Shown: positions 1-9,323, numbered from the stretch's first letter. The stretch: DNA of 64,000 nt from Myxococcaceae bacterium (GCA_019686135.1 JADGHL010000007.1:18501-82500), one strand, 5' to 3'. The notes: a model not told the origin generated them from the sequence alone. A program made the numbers and translations.

Positions 1-1
1 G

Positions 2-481
2 GCGCTGGTGGCGGAGGGCACGCACCGGATCGAGGTGCGCGCGCGACGGTCCGGCGGCCCTGGCGTGTCGTCCGTGCCGGTGGTGGTGCCCGTCACCGTG
101 GATTGGTCCGCTCCGACGGTGCGCTTCGAAGCGGATCGCCTGAGCGATCGCCTGAAGGTCATCGCCCACGATGCGGTGACGAAGGACGAAGACTTGCGCT
201 TCGCCTGGCGCGTGGGAGACGGACCCTTCTCCGACTTCGGCCCCGCGCGCGAGGTGATGCTGAGCGCCATCGAACGTGCAGGTGGCCTCACCGTTCGCGT
301 GCGCGACGAAGCCGGGCACATCACCGAAGCGACCTGGCGCGCGCCCACCGAGGTGGAACGGCTGGAAGAAGCCAGCCCTGCAACCGGGAACGCAGGAGGC
401 TGCGCCGCCATCCCCGGCTCGACGCCAGGCTGGCTCGCTCTCATCGCCCTGTGGCGCACGACCTCCCGTCGCCGAAAATGA
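2..481 (+). CDS. C-terminal part of a surface protein with a MYXO-CTERM-like tail (5' truncated)
   Basis: The frame is open to the left edge, so the N-terminus lies outside the window. What remains is a beta-rich, probably Ig-like segment (pattern VVPVTVDWSAPTVRF, then LRFAWRVGDGPFSDFG) of the kind that follows a cell-surface domain. The last 30 residues have a GGC motif, a short hydrophobic stretch (GWLALIALW) and a terminal basic cluster (SRRRK). This is the layout of the MYXO-CTERM sorting tail, in which the Cys is processed and probably lipid-modified for surface display. The tail is shorter than typical, so the assignment is by layout only. The catalytic or binding part of the protein is unknown. 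Confidence 0.7.
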   Translation, partial: ALVAEGTHRIEVRARRSGGPGVSSVPVVVPVTVDWSAPTVRFEADRLSDRLKVIAHDAVTKDEDLRFAWRVGDGPFSDFGPAREVMLSAIERAGGLTVRVRDEAGHITEATWRAPTEVERLEEASPATGNAGGCAAIPGSTPGWLALIALWRTTSRRRK

Positions 482-531
482 CCGAAGCGCCCGAGCCGGG
501 TGGACGGCGGACAGCAGACGGAAGACCGCCG

Positions 532-1869
532 TCACAAGCACCAGAGAAACGCCGCGCTCACCAACGGCACGTAGATGAGGAACGCGAGGAACAGGTACCC
601 CAAAAGGTGCTTGAACTCGATCTTCGCCACCGCCAACAGCGGCAGCGCCCAGAACGGCTGGATCAGATCCGAAGCCATGTCGCCCCACGCGTACGCCAGC
701 ACCACCTTGTTCGGGGCGACGCCGAGCGTCTTCGCGGCCTGGAGCAGGTACGGCGCTTCGATCGCCCACTTCGAGCCGCCCGAGGGCACGAAGTAGTTCA
801 CGATCCCGCTGTACCAGTAGACGATCGCCGGGAACGTCTTCGCGCTGCCGAGTGAGACGAACGCCTGGCCGATCTGCTCGGTGAGGCCGGTGAACTTGAA
901 GACCCCGTAGATGCCCGCGTAGAGCGGGAACTGCAGGACGATCCCGCTGAGCACGCTGCCCGCCTCCTCCGCCGCCTTGAGCAGGCGCGCAGGTGTCCCG
1001 TGCAGGAGGATTGCCAGCGAGAGGAACAGGAAGTTCACTGTGTTGATGTTGAGCGCCTGCCAGCCCTTCGCCAGCGCGATGGCCGAGAACGCCAGCGCGC
1101 ACAGCCCGAAGGCGATGTTCAGCACCGGCGAGTGATCGAGCAGGTTGGCGAAGGTGCGCTCCTCTGGGACGGGCGGCGGCTCGAAGCGGCCGAAGCTCTC
1201 GACCAGCGCGGGATCGACGCGCACGGTGTGCTCGGGCCTGGGGTGGAGCACGCCGGCCAGCACGGTCAGCACGATGACCACCACGGCCACCAGCACGAGG
1301 TTGAACGCGCTGAACAGGGTGGTGTCGATGGGCAGCACCCCGAGCTGGTGTTCGAGGAAGTGGCCCGGGGTGGCCACGAGCAGCGGCGCGGACGCGGAGA
1401 GACCGGAGTGCCACGTCGCGCCCAGCCCGAAGTACGCGCAGGCGACCAGGAGCCGGTAATCCACCTCGGGTTGGCGCCGGACGATGAAGCGCACCATGAC
1501 CGCGGAGGCGACGAGCGACAGGCCCCAGTTGACGTAGGCCAGCGCCATCGAGAGCAGCGCCATCAGCATCACCGCCCGCCGCGGCGTGCGGGCGAGCGAG
1601 GCCACCTTCTCCAGCATCAGCCGCACCGGCGCGGTGAGCGCGAGCAGATAGCCGCTGAAGAGGACCAGCGCCATCTGCATGGAGAAGGTGAGCAGCTCCC
1701 AGAAGCCGTTGCCCCATCCCTCGAGCACCTGCCGCGGCCCGGCGTGGCCCCAGGTCATCCCGAGCGCGAAGGTGACGAAGGTCAGCAGCACCGCGATCGC
1801 GAACGAGGACGGGACGTATCGGGCGCTGAAGCGGCCCAGGGCGTCGGCGATGCGTACGAGGAGATCCAT
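532..1869 (-). CDS. atoE: Short-chain fatty acid transporter, AtoE family
   Basis: This 445-residue, very hydrophobic protein has about 10-12 predicted membrane segments. It matches the AtoE/SCFA transporter family (PF02667) along its whole length, for example YVNWGLSLVASAVMVRF, GATWHSGLSASAPLL and IVNYFVPSGGSKWAIEAPY. The family imports short-chain fatty acids such as butyrate or acetoacetate across the inner membrane. Length is normal for the family. It stands alone, without atoDAB-type CoA transferase genes beside it, so the physiological substrate cannot be fixed. It is transcribed away from the CYTH gene at 2013. The ATG at 1869 is the natural start because the first membrane helix follows directly. 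Confidence 0.9.
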   Translation of the reverse strand: MDLLVRIADALGRFSARYVPSSFAIAVLLTFVTFALGMTWGHAGPRQVLEGWGNGFWELLTFSMQMALVLFSGYLLALTAPVRLMLEKVASLARTPRRAVMLMALLSMALAYVNWGLSLVASAVMVRFIVRRQPEVDYRLLVACAYFGLGATWHSGLSASAPLLVATPGHFLEHQLGVLPIDTTLFSAFNLVLVAVVVIVLTVLAGVLHPRPEHTVRVDPALVESFGRFEPPPVPEERTFANLLDHSPVLNIAFGLCALAFSAIALAKGWQALNINTVNFLFLSLAILLHGTPARLLKAAEEAGSVLSGIVLQFPLYAGIYGVFKFTGLTEQIGQAFVSLGSAKTFPAIVYWYSGIVNYFVPSGGSKWAIEAPYLLQAAKTLGVAPNKVVLAYAWGDMASDLIQPFWALPLLAVAKIEFKHLLGYLFLAFLIYVPLVSAAFLWCL

Positions 1870-2012
1870 GCGTGTTCACCCGGATCGCCGCGGCGGGGTG
1901 GCCCGCGCGCGCCGCGGCGCCGAGTTCACCCGATCCGCGCCGGTGCGCCAGTTCCTGGGCTCTGGCGCCGCCCAGCTGGACATCCCGGCGGATTCGTAGT
2001 GCCAATGCGCCC

Positions 2013-2507
2013 GTGACCGGACCGGATTCAGATTCCGAAGCAGCGCCGAGGGAGATCGAACGCAAGTACCTGCTGCGCGGGCTCCCGGACGAGGCGAGGG
2101 CGCGCGGGGTGCCGAAGGAGATCGAACAGGGGTGGATCCCGGGCACGACGCTGCAGGAACGTCTGCGGCGTGTGCGCGCCGCGGACGGATCCGAACGCCG
2201 CTTCCGCACGGTGAAGCTGGGGCGCGGCGTCTCGCGCATCGAGGTGGAGGAGGAGACGCCGGCGGACCTCTTCGAACGGATGTGGCCGCTGACCGAGGGC
2301 CGGCGGGTGCACAAGCGGCGGTGGGTCGTGGAGTCGGGCGAGCGCCGGTGGGAGATCGACGAGTTCCTCGATCGCTCGTTGGTGCTGGCGGAGATCGAGC
2401 TGGAGCGCGAGGACGAGCCGGTCGTCCTTCCGGAGTGGCTGGCGCCCTGGGTGGTGCGCGAGGTCACCGGCGAGGACGCGTACGTGAACGTGAACCTCGC
2501 CCGGTAG
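2013..2507 (+). CDS. CYTH / triphosphate tunnel metalloenzyme-like protein
   Basis: The protein is 164 residues from the GTG at 2013, a start chosen because the conserved EIERK motif (the CYTH signature ExExK) follows about 15 residues in. The open frame extends further upstream but with non-coding character. Alternating acidic and basic strands (RRVRAADGSERRFRTVKLG, SRIEVEEETPADLF, HKRRWVVESGERRWEIDEF, LVLAEIELERED) are the eight-strand tunnel typical of CYTH proteins, which bind triphosphates with divalent metal; members hydrolyse inorganic triphosphate or make cAMP. The short stand-alone form suggests a tripolyphosphatase/NTPase-type member, but the substrate is not determinable here. The terminal GEDAYVNVNLA is also typical. 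Confidence 0.85.
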   Translation: MTGPDSDSEAAPREIERKYLLRGLPDEARARGVPKEIEQGWIPGTTLQERLRRVRAADGSERRFRTVKLGRGVSRIEVEEETPADLFERMWPLTEGRRVHKRRWVVESGERRWEIDEFLDRSLVLAEIELEREDEPVVLPEWLAPWVVREVTGEDAYVNVNLAR

Positions 2508-2564
2508 GCAGCCGCCTTCGAACGCACATGCGTCAGGAGCCTTCCGGCGCTATGAGCGTCGCGC

Positions 2565-5500
2565 ATGTCGAACCTGGTCGTCGGAATGAAGGTGCGCTAC
2601 CTGCCGCAGCCCGACTGGGGCGTGGGGCACCTGGTGGCGCTGCACGAGAACGGGACCCGCGCGGAGGTGCAGTTTCCGGGACGGCAGGGGGGTGCGCCGG
2701 TGCTGGTGTCGACGCGCGGTGGGGCGCTCGTCGGCCATGCGTTCTCGGCGGGCGATCCGGTGAAGACGGACAAGGGCCGCGCGGCCACCATCCTGCGCGA
2801 GGAGGAGGGGGCGCGCGGGCTGCGCCGCTACGCAGTCCGCTTCGAGGACGGCAGCGAGGACGAGTTCCCCGAGAGCGCGCTCCGGGCGGCGCCGCCGAAG
2901 CCGGACATGCTGATGCTCCTTCGCGACGGGCGCGTGGGCGATGCGCAGGCGTTCGAGCTCAGGCGGCAGGCGCTCTTCCTCGACGACGAGCGGCGCAACG
3001 ACGCGCTCGGGGCGCTGTTCGCGTCCCGGGTGATGGTGAAGCCGCACCAGGTGGGCGTGGTGCAGCGCGTACTGTCCGCACGGCGGCCGCGGTTCGTGCT
3101 CGCGGACGAGGTGGGCCTCGGCAAGACCATCGAGGCGGGGATGATCTTCTCCGCGCTCCGCCTCTCCGGGCTCGCCAACCGCGTGCTGGTGGTGGCACCC
3201 AGCCACCTCACGGTGCAGTGGCTCGCGGAGCTGTTCCACAAGTTCAACCAGCTCTTCACGCTCCTGGATGGCGACCGCTACCTGCAGTCGCTCAAGGAGC
3301 AACCGGGCATCAGCCCCTGGGCGCGCTTCCCGCGCGTGGTGACCTCGCTGGAGATGCTCTCGCGCGCCGAGGAGCACGTCGCGCAGGCCGGCGCGGAGAA
3401 CGCCTTCTGGGACCTGGTGATCATCGACGAGGCGCACCACCTCAAGGGCGAGAAGGCGTTCGCTGCGGCGAAGGCGCTGGCGAAGAACACCTGGGGGTTG
3501 TTGCTCCTGACCGCCACGCCGATGCAGCTCGACCCCGAGGAGTACCGCGGACTGCTCACGTTGATCGATCCCGAGACCGCGCCGACCGCGGCGGGCTTCC
3601 GGGAGCGGCTCGCGCGGCAGGAGGAGCTCTCTGCGGCGGTGCGGGCGCTGTTGTCGTCCGGCGGCGGTGGCAAGGCGAAGAGCGCGGCCGGTGCGATCGA
3701 GGCGCTCGCGGCGAAGTTCCCGGACGATGTGAAGCTGAAGCAGCGGGCGGACGATCGCGACGCGCTGCTCGCCCACCTCGCGGAGACCTACTCTCTGTCC
3801 GAGCGGCTGATCCGCAACCGCCGCGCGGTGGTGGGCGGGTTCGCCGAGCGCCGCCTGCGCCGCCACGAGGTGACGCTGAGCGACGCCGAGGAGAAGGCGC
3901 GCGAACAGGTGCTACAGACGCTCCGCGAGAGCGGGACGCTCAAGGGGGCGCCGCTCTCCAACCTGCTCCGCCGCCTCGAGTCATCCCCTGCCGCGTTCAA
4001 CGAGACGGTGCGGAGCGCGAAGGCCCTGGCCACGATGCAGGACGCGCTGCTTCTGCCGGATCGCGACGCCAAGCTGCAGGCGTTCCTGCTGGTGCTCCGG
4101 GAGATTTGGCAGGCGGAACCGGACGCGAAGGTGCTGGTGTTCACCGAAGCGCGCGCCACGCTCGAGTGGCTGCAGAGGCAGCTATCGATGCAGAACGTGG
4201 AGGCACTCGGGTACCACGGCGATCTGCAGTTGGTGGAGCGTGACCGGCAGGTGGCCCGCTTCCGCGATCCGGAGGGACCGAAGGTGCTCATCTGCACCGA
4301 GGTCGGCGGCGAGGGCCGCAACTTCCAGTTCGCGCACCACCTGGTGAACTACGACCTCCCCTGGAGCCCGGCGACGATGGAGCAGCGCATCGGCCGGCTG
4401 GACCGCATCGGCCAGACCCGGCCGGTGGAGATCCACGTCTTCGATCCGAAGGGCACGCTCGCCTCCGAGGTGCTGGCGCTCCTCAGCGAGGCGATCGGCG
4501 TGTTCGACGAGACGGTGGGTGGCCTAGACGCGGTGCTGGAGGAGGTGGAGGGCCGGCTGACGGAGCTGGCGCTCACCTCGCCGGAGGTGCGCGCCGCGTA
4601 CGCGAAGGAGCTGAAGGGGAAGGTCGCCGCCGCGAGAGACCAGGTGAAGCGCGCATACGACCCGCTGCTGGATCTGCGCAGCTTCGATCGCGCCGCGGTG
4701 GAGGCGCTGGTGCGGCGCGCGCAGGAGCGGATGGGGATCGACGAGGAGGAAGGGGACGACGACGCGCCCGGGCTGGAGGACGGCCTGTGGACGATCGCGC
4801 GCGATCTCGACGAGCGCCTCGAGGACACGGTCACGGAGCTGGCGCGCCGGGTGGGGATCTCCGTGGACACGGAGGAGCAGGTCGAGGCGTTCCAGTGCGC
4901 GTTCCACTTCGGGCACGCGCTCAACGTAGAGGCGTTGCCGGGCATCGACCTCACGCAGGAGAAGACGTACCTGGGCACGTTCTGGCGCGACACCGCGGTC
5001 GAGCGCGAGGAGATCGAATACTTCGCCACGGGCCACCCGGTGGTGGAGGCGCTGTTCGGTTTTCTGCGCGACGGTCCGTATGGGCGCACGGCGTTCCGCT
5101 ACGTGGAGAAGCGCGGAGCGCCGAAGTCGAAGGGGCTGGAGGCGCTCTTCCACATCGTCCCGCCGGAGCCGGAGGACACCTCGCCCGGCGCACGGGTCCC
5201 CTCGCGGCAGCTCGCGCGGTTCATCGATCGCTGGCTGATCCACGTCGCGGTCACTCTGGGCCCGGATGGGAAGCCGAAGGTCGATCGCGCCGTGCTGCCC
5301 ACGCTCGAGCGGACCGGCCAGACGCTCAAGGGTGACCAGGTCCGCGCGGCGTTCCCGGACTGGGCGCGGTTCGTCGATCCCGCCGTCGCGCTGGCGACGA
5401 AGGAGGCCGAGGCGCAGCTGGCGGCCGTTGCGGCGAAGGCGAAGAAGGCGCTCGAAACCGAACGGGACGCGACGATCGCCCGGCTCCGTCTGTCGCTCGG

Positions 5501-5636
5501 CCACCAGGGTCTGGGCCAGAAGGCGATCGACGCCCAGGTGAAGGCGGAGGAGGCGCACTATGCGCGGCTTCTCGGGGCGCTCGCCGGCCTGAAGGTCGTT
5601 CCGGATGCGGTGGCCGGGTTCGTGATCAACCGCTGA
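2565..5636 (+). CDS. SNF2-family ATPase/helicase, RapA (HepA)-like
   Basis: This 1023-residue Swi2/Snf2 ATPase has SH3-like segments at about residues 5-60 and 63-105, as in RapA. Motif I is ADEVGLGKT at about 180-188, motif II is DEAH at about 288-291 and motif III is LLLTATPMQ. The second RecA lobe (about 510-670) has [20 protein letters not shown] and [12 protein letters not shown]. RapA binds RNA polymerase and recycles stalled transcription complexes; DNA translocases of related type act in other nucleic-acid transactions. The C-terminal 350 residues diverge from E. coli RapA, so the RNA polymerase role is inferred from overall architecture. It lies 57 bp after the CYTH gene and 32 bp before gpmA. 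Confidence 0.85.
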   Translation: MSNLVVGMKVRYLPQPDWGVGHLVALHENGTRAEVQFPGRQGGAPVLVSTRGGALVGHAFSAGDPVKTDKGRAATILREEEGARGLRRYAVRFEDGSEDEFPESALRAAPPKPDMLMLLRDGRVGDAQAFELRRQALFLDDERRNDALGALFASRVMVKPHQVGVVQRVLSARRPRFVLADEVGLGKTIEAGMIFSALRLSGLANRVLVVAPSHLTVQWLAELFHKFNQLFTLLDGDRYLQSLKEQPGISPWARFPRVVTSLEMLSRAEEHVAQAGAENAFWDLVIIDEAHHLKGEKAFAAAKALAKNTWGLLLLTATPMQLDPEEYRGLLTLIDPETAPTAAGFRERLARQEELSAAVRALLSSGGGGKAKSAAGAIEALAAKFPDDVKLKQRADDRDALLAHLAETYSLSERLIRNRRAVVGGFAERRLRRHEVTLSDAEEKAREQVLQTLRESGTLKGAPLSNLLRRLESSPAAFNETVRSAKALATMQDALLLPDRDAKLQAFLLVLREIWQAEPDAKVLVFTEARATLEWLQRQLSMQNVEALGYHGDLQLVERDRQVARFRDPEGPKVLICTEVGGEGRNFQFAHHLVNYDLPWSPATMEQRIGRLDRIGQTRPVEIHVFDPKGTLASEVLALLSEAIGVFDETVGGLDAVLEEVEGRLTELALTSPEVRAAYAKELKGKVAAARDQVKRAYDPLLDLRSFDRAAVEALVRRAQERMGIDEEEGDDDAPGLEDGLWTIARDLDERLEDTVTELARRVGISVDTEEQVEAFQCAFHFGHALNVEALPGIDLTQEKTYLGTFWRDTAVEREEIEYFATGHPVVEALFGFLRDGPYGRTAFRYVEKRGAPKSKGLEALFHIVPPEPEDTSPGARVPSRQLARFIDRWLIHVAVTLGPDGKPKVDRAVLPTLERTGQTLKGDQVRAAFPDWARFVDPAVALATKEAEAQLAAVAAKAKKALETERDATIARLRLSLGHQGLGQKAIDAQVKAEEAHYARLLGALAGLKVVPDAVAGFVINR

Positions 5637-5668
5637 CTGTCGCAGGGGGCTCGGGTAGATCGCCGCGC

Positions 5669-6277
5669 ATGGCCACACTCGTCCTCATCCGTCACGGGCA
5701 GTCGATCTGGAACCTCGAGAACCGCTTCACCGGCTGGGTGGACGTTCCGCTCTCGCCGAAGGGGCGCGAAGAGGCGAAGCGCGCGGGCGAGCTGATCCGC
5801 GATCTGAAGTTCGACGTCGCCTACACGTCGATGCTCTCGCGCGCGCAGGAGACGCTGCGGATCGTGCTGGAGACGATCGGCCAGCAGCCGCCGATCATCC
5901 GCGATCAGGCGCTCAATGAGCGGCACTACGGCGACCTGCAGGGCCTCAACAAGGCGGAGACGGCGGCGAAGTACGGCGACGCGCAGGTGAAGATCTGGCG
6001 GCGCTCCTACGACGTCCCGCCGCCCAACGGCGAGTCGCTCGAGCTGTGCGCCAAGCGGACGCTCCCGTTCTTCGAGCGGGCGATCGGCGGCGACCTCAAG
6101 CAGGGCAAGAACGTGCTGGTCGTCGCCCACGGCAACTCCAACCGCAGCATCGTGATGGAGCTGGAGCACCTCACCGGCGAACAGATCGTCGGCGTGGAGC
6201 TCGAGACCGGCGTGCCCATCGTCTACGAGATGGACGCGTCGCTGAAGGTGCTCAACAAGACCATCCGGCACCACTGA
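5669..6277 (+). CDS. gpmA: 2,3-bisphosphoglycerate-dependent phosphoglycerate mutase
   Basis: The enzyme interconverts 3- and 2-phosphoglycerate in glycolysis and gluconeogenesis. It has the RHG phosphohistidine motif at the N-terminus (His9), the catalytic Glu84 in [11 protein letters not shown], and the second histidine in VVAHGNSNR (His154). At 202 residues it is the short form of the family, about 45 shorter than the E. coli enzyme, as in many non-enteric bacteria. The motif set ([16 protein letters not shown]) separates it from broad-specificity histidine phosphatases. The start is fixed because [10 protein letters not shown] begins the fold directly. Confidence 0.95.
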   Translation: MATLVLIRHGQSIWNLENRFTGWVDVPLSPKGREEAKRAGELIRDLKFDVAYTSMLSRAQETLRIVLETIGQQPPIIRDQALNERHYGDLQGLNKAETAAKYGDAQVKIWRRSYDVPPPNGESLELCAKRTLPFFERAIGGDLKQGKNVLVVAHGNSNRSIVMELEHLTGEQIVGVELETGVPIVYEMDASLKVLNKTIRHH

Positions 6278-6373
6278 GCGCGTGGGAGCCGGCCCGCGCG
6301 CCGGCCTTCCCGGCGAACGCTGAGTGTCCGGCGCCCTGTCGATGCGCACCTGACGGGAAGCCGGAGGGACGTC

Positions 6374-7390
6374 ATGGTGCGCAGGTTGCGGTGGGTGGTC
6401 GGGACGGTGGCGGTGGCGATGCTGTTCGCGTGCGCCACCGAAGAGAGCGCCGAGCAGGAAGGCACCACGGTGGTCGTGCAGACGACCACGAAGCGCCGTG
6501 CCGTGGACGCGGAGCAGGCGCGCAGGCTGCAGCAGGCCGAAGCGGAACGTCGTGCCGCCGCCGAACGCGAGCGTCAGGCGCGCCGCCGCGCCGAACAGGT
6601 GCAACAGCGCGCCGAGGCGTTGAGGGCGCGCGAGTCGGAGCTGCAGGAGCAGGCCCGCCGCGAAGCGCAGCGTTCGACCGAGCTGTCGCAGCAGCTCGAA
6701 GCGCAACGTGCGCACGAAGCCGAACGGGCGGAGCAGGCTGCGCAGCAGGCCGAGGCGGCGGAGAAGCGCGCCGCCGCCGCCCGGCAAAAGCTGGAGCAGC
6801 GGGACGCTGAATTGGCGCAACTGCGCGCACAGCAGCAGGAGCTCGAGGCACGGCTGAAGGCGCAGGAGGAGGCCACGAAGCAGCGCGACGAGGCGCTCGC
6901 CGCCGAACGGCGCCAGCGCGAAGAGGCGGAGGCGCGCACGCGCGAGGCGCTGGAGCAGGTGGCCACCGTGAAGCAGGAGGCCCGCGGCCTGGTGGTCTCG
7001 CTGGCCGAGCCGGTCCTGTTCCAGTTCAACGAGGCGAAGCTCCGCTCGGGCGCCCGCGAGCGCCTGGATGTCATCGCGTCCGCGCTGCGCCAGTCCGGAG
7101 AGGGCTCGTTCCGGATCGAAGGCCACACGGATTCGATTGGCTCGGACGCGTTCAACATCGACCTCTCGCGGCGTCGCGCCGAGGCAGTACGCGACTATCT
7201 GATCGAAAAGGGCGTTCCGGCGGATCAGATCGAGGCGGTCGGCTTCGGAGAGCTCCGGCCGGTGGCGTCCAACGAGACCGCCAGCGGCCGCGCCGCGAAC
7301 CGGCGCGTGGAGATCGTCCTGCCGGAGTTCGGGCGCGGCCCCGCGGTGGGCGGCGCCGGGACCAGCGGAACGCCCGAGCCGGGGAGGTAG
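6374..7390 (+). CDS. OmpA-family lipoprotein with long coiled coil
   Basis: This 338-residue predicted lipoprotein has lipobox LFAC with Cys20 and no Asp at +2, so outer-membrane sorting is expected. Residues about 45-205 are an almost continuous charged heptad region rich in Glu, Arg, Ala and Gln, predicted as a long coiled coil reaching into the periplasm. Residues about 210-325 are an OmpA C-terminal peptidoglycan-binding domain, with the signature FRIEGHTDSIGSDAFN, LSRRRAEAVRDYL and NRRVEIV. It likely tethers the outer membrane to the cell wall. It starts 96 bp after gpmA and is probably independently transcribed. Confidence 0.9.
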   Translation: MVRRLRWVVGTVAVAMLFACATEESAEQEGTTVVVQTTTKRRAVDAEQARRLQQAEAERRAAAERERQARRRAEQVQQRAEALRARESELQEQARREAQRSTELSQQLEAQRAHEAERAEQAAQQAEAAEKRAAAARQKLEQRDAELAQLRAQQQELEARLKAQEEATKQRDEALAAERRQREEAEARTREALEQVATVKQEARGLVVSLAEPVLFQFNEAKLRSGARERLDVIASALRQSGEGSFRIEGHTDSIGSDAFNIDLSRRRAEAVRDYLIEKGVPADQIEAVGFGELRPVASNETASGRAANRRVEIVLPEFGRGPAVGGAGTSGTPEPGR

Positions 7391-7641
7391 AGGGCTCCAG
7401 GGCGTGTGAAACACTGCGCGATGCCAGGGATGAATGCGGTGCGGACAGCGCACGACGAGCGCGGTGGTCCGTTGCGCGCTCACCGGGTACTCCGCAGCAG
7501 TGGCGTGGATCTCATAGGCGGCTGGGCAGGGCGAGGCGGGCTCCTTCGCGCTCGCACCGGGGCCCATCCGCGACGGTTGGAGTTGGACCCGGAGGTACGG
7601 CTGACGGGGAGATCCCACGATCGGCGAACCCGCCCGCTTGC

Positions 7642-8187
7642 ATGACGACGGTTTGGTACAAGGTCTCGTATCTGCTCGGCGTGGAAGGGAAGGTGACTCC
7701 GGCGTCGCTCGCCCGGGAGATGGGGGTGACGCGGCAGGCTGCGGGCAAGCATCTGAGGCGGATGGCCCAGCGCGGCCAGCTGGTGAGGGTCGGCGCGGCT
7801 CGGACGGTTCGTTATCTCGCGCCGCCCCGGGGCGCTGACGACCGATACCTCCCGACGCGATTCTGGGAGGGCATCACGCGCACGCAGCCTCAGGTGCACC
7901 GCATCCACCTCGCGCGTTCGGGCGTGGCGCTCAGGTGGCGCAAGCAGGTGAAGCCGTTGCTCGCGCACCTCGACTGGCAGCACCGCTTCATGTTCCTGGA
8001 CTTCGCCGGCGTCGAGGATGCCAGCGAGCCGTTCCTCGATGAGCTCCTCCGGGTCGCGCCTCAAAGTTCCTGCGCGCTGTTCATGCCCATCAACGTCTGC
8101 CCGGAGCTGCAGAAGAAGATCGCCCGGGTGAGGTTGATGACGGAGCGCGAGGGTTCGGACGACACGCCCGACGAGTGCTGCTCGTAG
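7642..8187 (+). CDS. Winged-helix DNA-binding protein fused to a STAS-like DUF4325 domain
   Basis: This 181-residue protein has an N-terminal winged-helix (about 5-65, KVTPASLAREMGVTRQAAGKHL) of MarR/ArsR type. The C-terminal half (about 105-165) carries the STAS-like DUF4325 pattern FLDFAGVEDASEPFLDEL. STAS-like domains of this type are usually paired with a histidine-kinase-type ATPase and act as a regulatory switch; here the partner is not adjacent. The last residues contain a Cys pair. The gene is convergent with the thioesterase gene, with stop codons 3 bp apart. A 250-bp non-coding stretch precedes it. Target genes are unknown. Confidence 0.7.
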   Translation: MTTVWYKVSYLLGVEGKVTPASLAREMGVTRQAAGKHLRRMAQRGQLVRVGAARTVRYLAPPRGADDRYLPTRFWEGITRTQPQVHRIHLARSGVALRWRKQVKPLLAHLDWQHRFMFLDFAGVEDASEPFLDELLRVAPQSSCALFMPINVCPELQKKIARVRLMTEREGSDDTPDECCS

Positions 8188-8190
8188 CGC

Positions 8191-8676
8191 TCAGGCGCGC
8201 TCGTCGTCTTCGGCGGGCATCGGACCTTCCGGTCTCAGCTGTGTCTGCGACGCGGGGAGGTCCTTCCGGTACGGCGCCAGCGCCTTGCGGAAGTTCTCGG
8301 TCCATTCCACCGGCTTCCGCGTCCTGGGGTCGATCCGCACCATCGTCCGGGTGCCGGTGGCGTAGGGGAGATCCTCGTCGAGCGGTAGCAGGCAGAACCC
8401 GAACGTGAGGCTGGTGCGTCCGAGCTTTTCGACCCACACCCGCGCGCGGACCTCGCCCACGCCGATGACCGGGCGCAGGTACTCGAGGTGGTTCGCCCGC
8501 ACCAGCTGGAACTGATCCGGGTTCGACGTGTCGTCGAGGATCCCGCGCCAGCCCAGGTGCTTCCAGAAGGAGCCGACGGTGCGCTCGAAGTAGAGAATGT
8601 ACCGCGCGTTGTGGAGGATGCCGAACGCGTCGAGGTCGTCGAAGTAGACGCCGTGGACCTGCTCGTGGAACCGCAT
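8191..8676 (-). CDS. Hotdog-fold acyl-CoA thioesterase (4HBT/YbgC-like)
   Basis: This 161-residue protein has the 4-hydroxybenzoyl-CoA thioesterase-type active-site helix region VYFDDLDAFGILHNARY, in which the first Asp is the usual catalytic acid and the DxxGxxxN pattern is clear. It is expected to hydrolyse acyl-CoA esters in the cytosol; the substrate is unknown. The ATG at 8676 is preferred over the longer open frame because the fold begins immediately (MRFHEQVHGVYFDDLD). It starts 11 bp after the stop of the DsbA-family gene, so the two are probably co-transcribed. Confidence 0.85.
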   Translation of the reverse strand: MRFHEQVHGVYFDDLDAFGILHNARYILYFERTVGSFWKHLGWRGILDDTSNPDQFQLVRANHLEYLRPVIGVGEVRARVWVEKLGRTSLTFGFCLLPLDEDLPYATGTRTMVRIDPRTRKPVEWTENFRKALAPYRKDLPASQTQLRPEGPMPAEDDERA

Positions 8677-8687
8677 GGTTCGCCCTT

Positions 8688-9323
8688 CTAATCGTTCCCG
8701 CCCGGCGCCGCCCTCGGCTTTCCGCCGGCACGGAGCACCGCCGCCTCGAGCACCTCGTACGGCTGGCACCCGACCACGAAGTACGGGCCGATGAAGAAGG
8801 AGGGGATCCCGGTCACGCCCTTGCGCTGGCCTTCGCGGGTGTGGTCGTCCACCCGCCGCTGAAAGACCGGATCGTCCGCAGCGGTGAGCGCCTTGTCCGG
8901 GTCGAGCCCGGCCTTCTCGGCGCACCGGCGCAGCACCTCGTCCTTTTCGAGATCCTCCTGCGCGCGCCAGTGCGCGTGCATCGCCGCGTTGCGAAAGGCG
9001 TCCAGCTTGCCCTCGTCCCGCGCGTGCTCGGCGATCGCCAGCGCGCGGCGGGTGTTGGGCAGGTGCGACACCTGTTCGAGCGGCGGATCGATCCCGAAGC
9101 TGGCGGAGAAGCGGCGCATGTGCTCGCGCATCGCCGGCAGCCGCTCCGGCGGGAAGATCTCAGAAAGCTCGCGCCCGCCCCTGGGCGTGTCCGGGCGCAG
9201 CTCGAACGGACGCCAGTCGATCTCCACGTCGTACGTCTTCTGCAGCCTGACCAGGCTGCTCTGCTCCGCGACGAAGCAGAACGGTCAGACGAAGTCCGAG
9301 TACAGCTCGATGCGAACGCTCAT
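8688..9323 (-). CDS. DsbA/FrnE-family oxidoreductase, probable selenoprotein (UPFC active site)
   Basis: Read from ATG at 9323, the sequence is MSVRIELYSDFV, then an in-frame TGA (9287-9285), then PFCFVAEQ, continuing unbroken to the stop at 8688 (211 residues with the TGA decoded). DsbA/FrnE/2-hydroxychromene-2-carboxylate isomerase relatives (PF01323) have a CPxC active site at exactly this spot; here codon 13 is TGA, giving U13-P-F-C16 if read as selenocysteine. The cis-proline loop GVTGIPSFFIG (Pro about 174) is intact. A conventional caller would start at the GTG at 9227 and lose the active site. A hairpin with a GGUC loop lies 32 nt after the TGA. No signal peptide is present, so it is cytosolic. 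The alternative is a TGC-to-TGA error or nonsense mutation. Confidence 0.8.
9234..9287 (-). promoter_or_regulatory. Candidate bacterial SECIS element downstream of the in-frame TGA
   Basis: On the mRNA strand, 32 nt after the UGA, GCAGCCU and AGGCUGC (9259-9253 and 9248-9242) form a perfect 7-bp stem closed by the tetraloop GGUC. A second short pairing (CGUCG upstream with CGACG downstream, separated by an internal loop) could extend it. The bacterial SECIS model asks for a stem-loop about 16-37 nt after UGA with a G in the first loop positions, and E. coli fdhF has a GGUC loop as well. Position and loop fit; selenocysteine insertion itself is inferred. Confidence 0.65.

Noticed and set aside
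5558..7618. Long minus-strand open frame opposite gpmA and the OmpA-like lipoprotein gene
   Set aside because: The translation is repetitive Leu/Arg/His text without motifs; the + strand genes explain the region.
7391..7641. Possible small gene in the gap between the OmpA-type lipoprotein and the DUF4325 regulator
   Set aside because: The only frame of note (7406-7645) has Arg/Gly-biased composition, no ribosome site and no known similarity.
9160..9227. GTG at 9227 as start of a normal, UGA-free DsbA-family protein
   Set aside because: It would remove the first strand and the entire CxxC-type active site, while the upstream codons to ATG 9323 read as a perfect family N-terminus apart from the single TGA.
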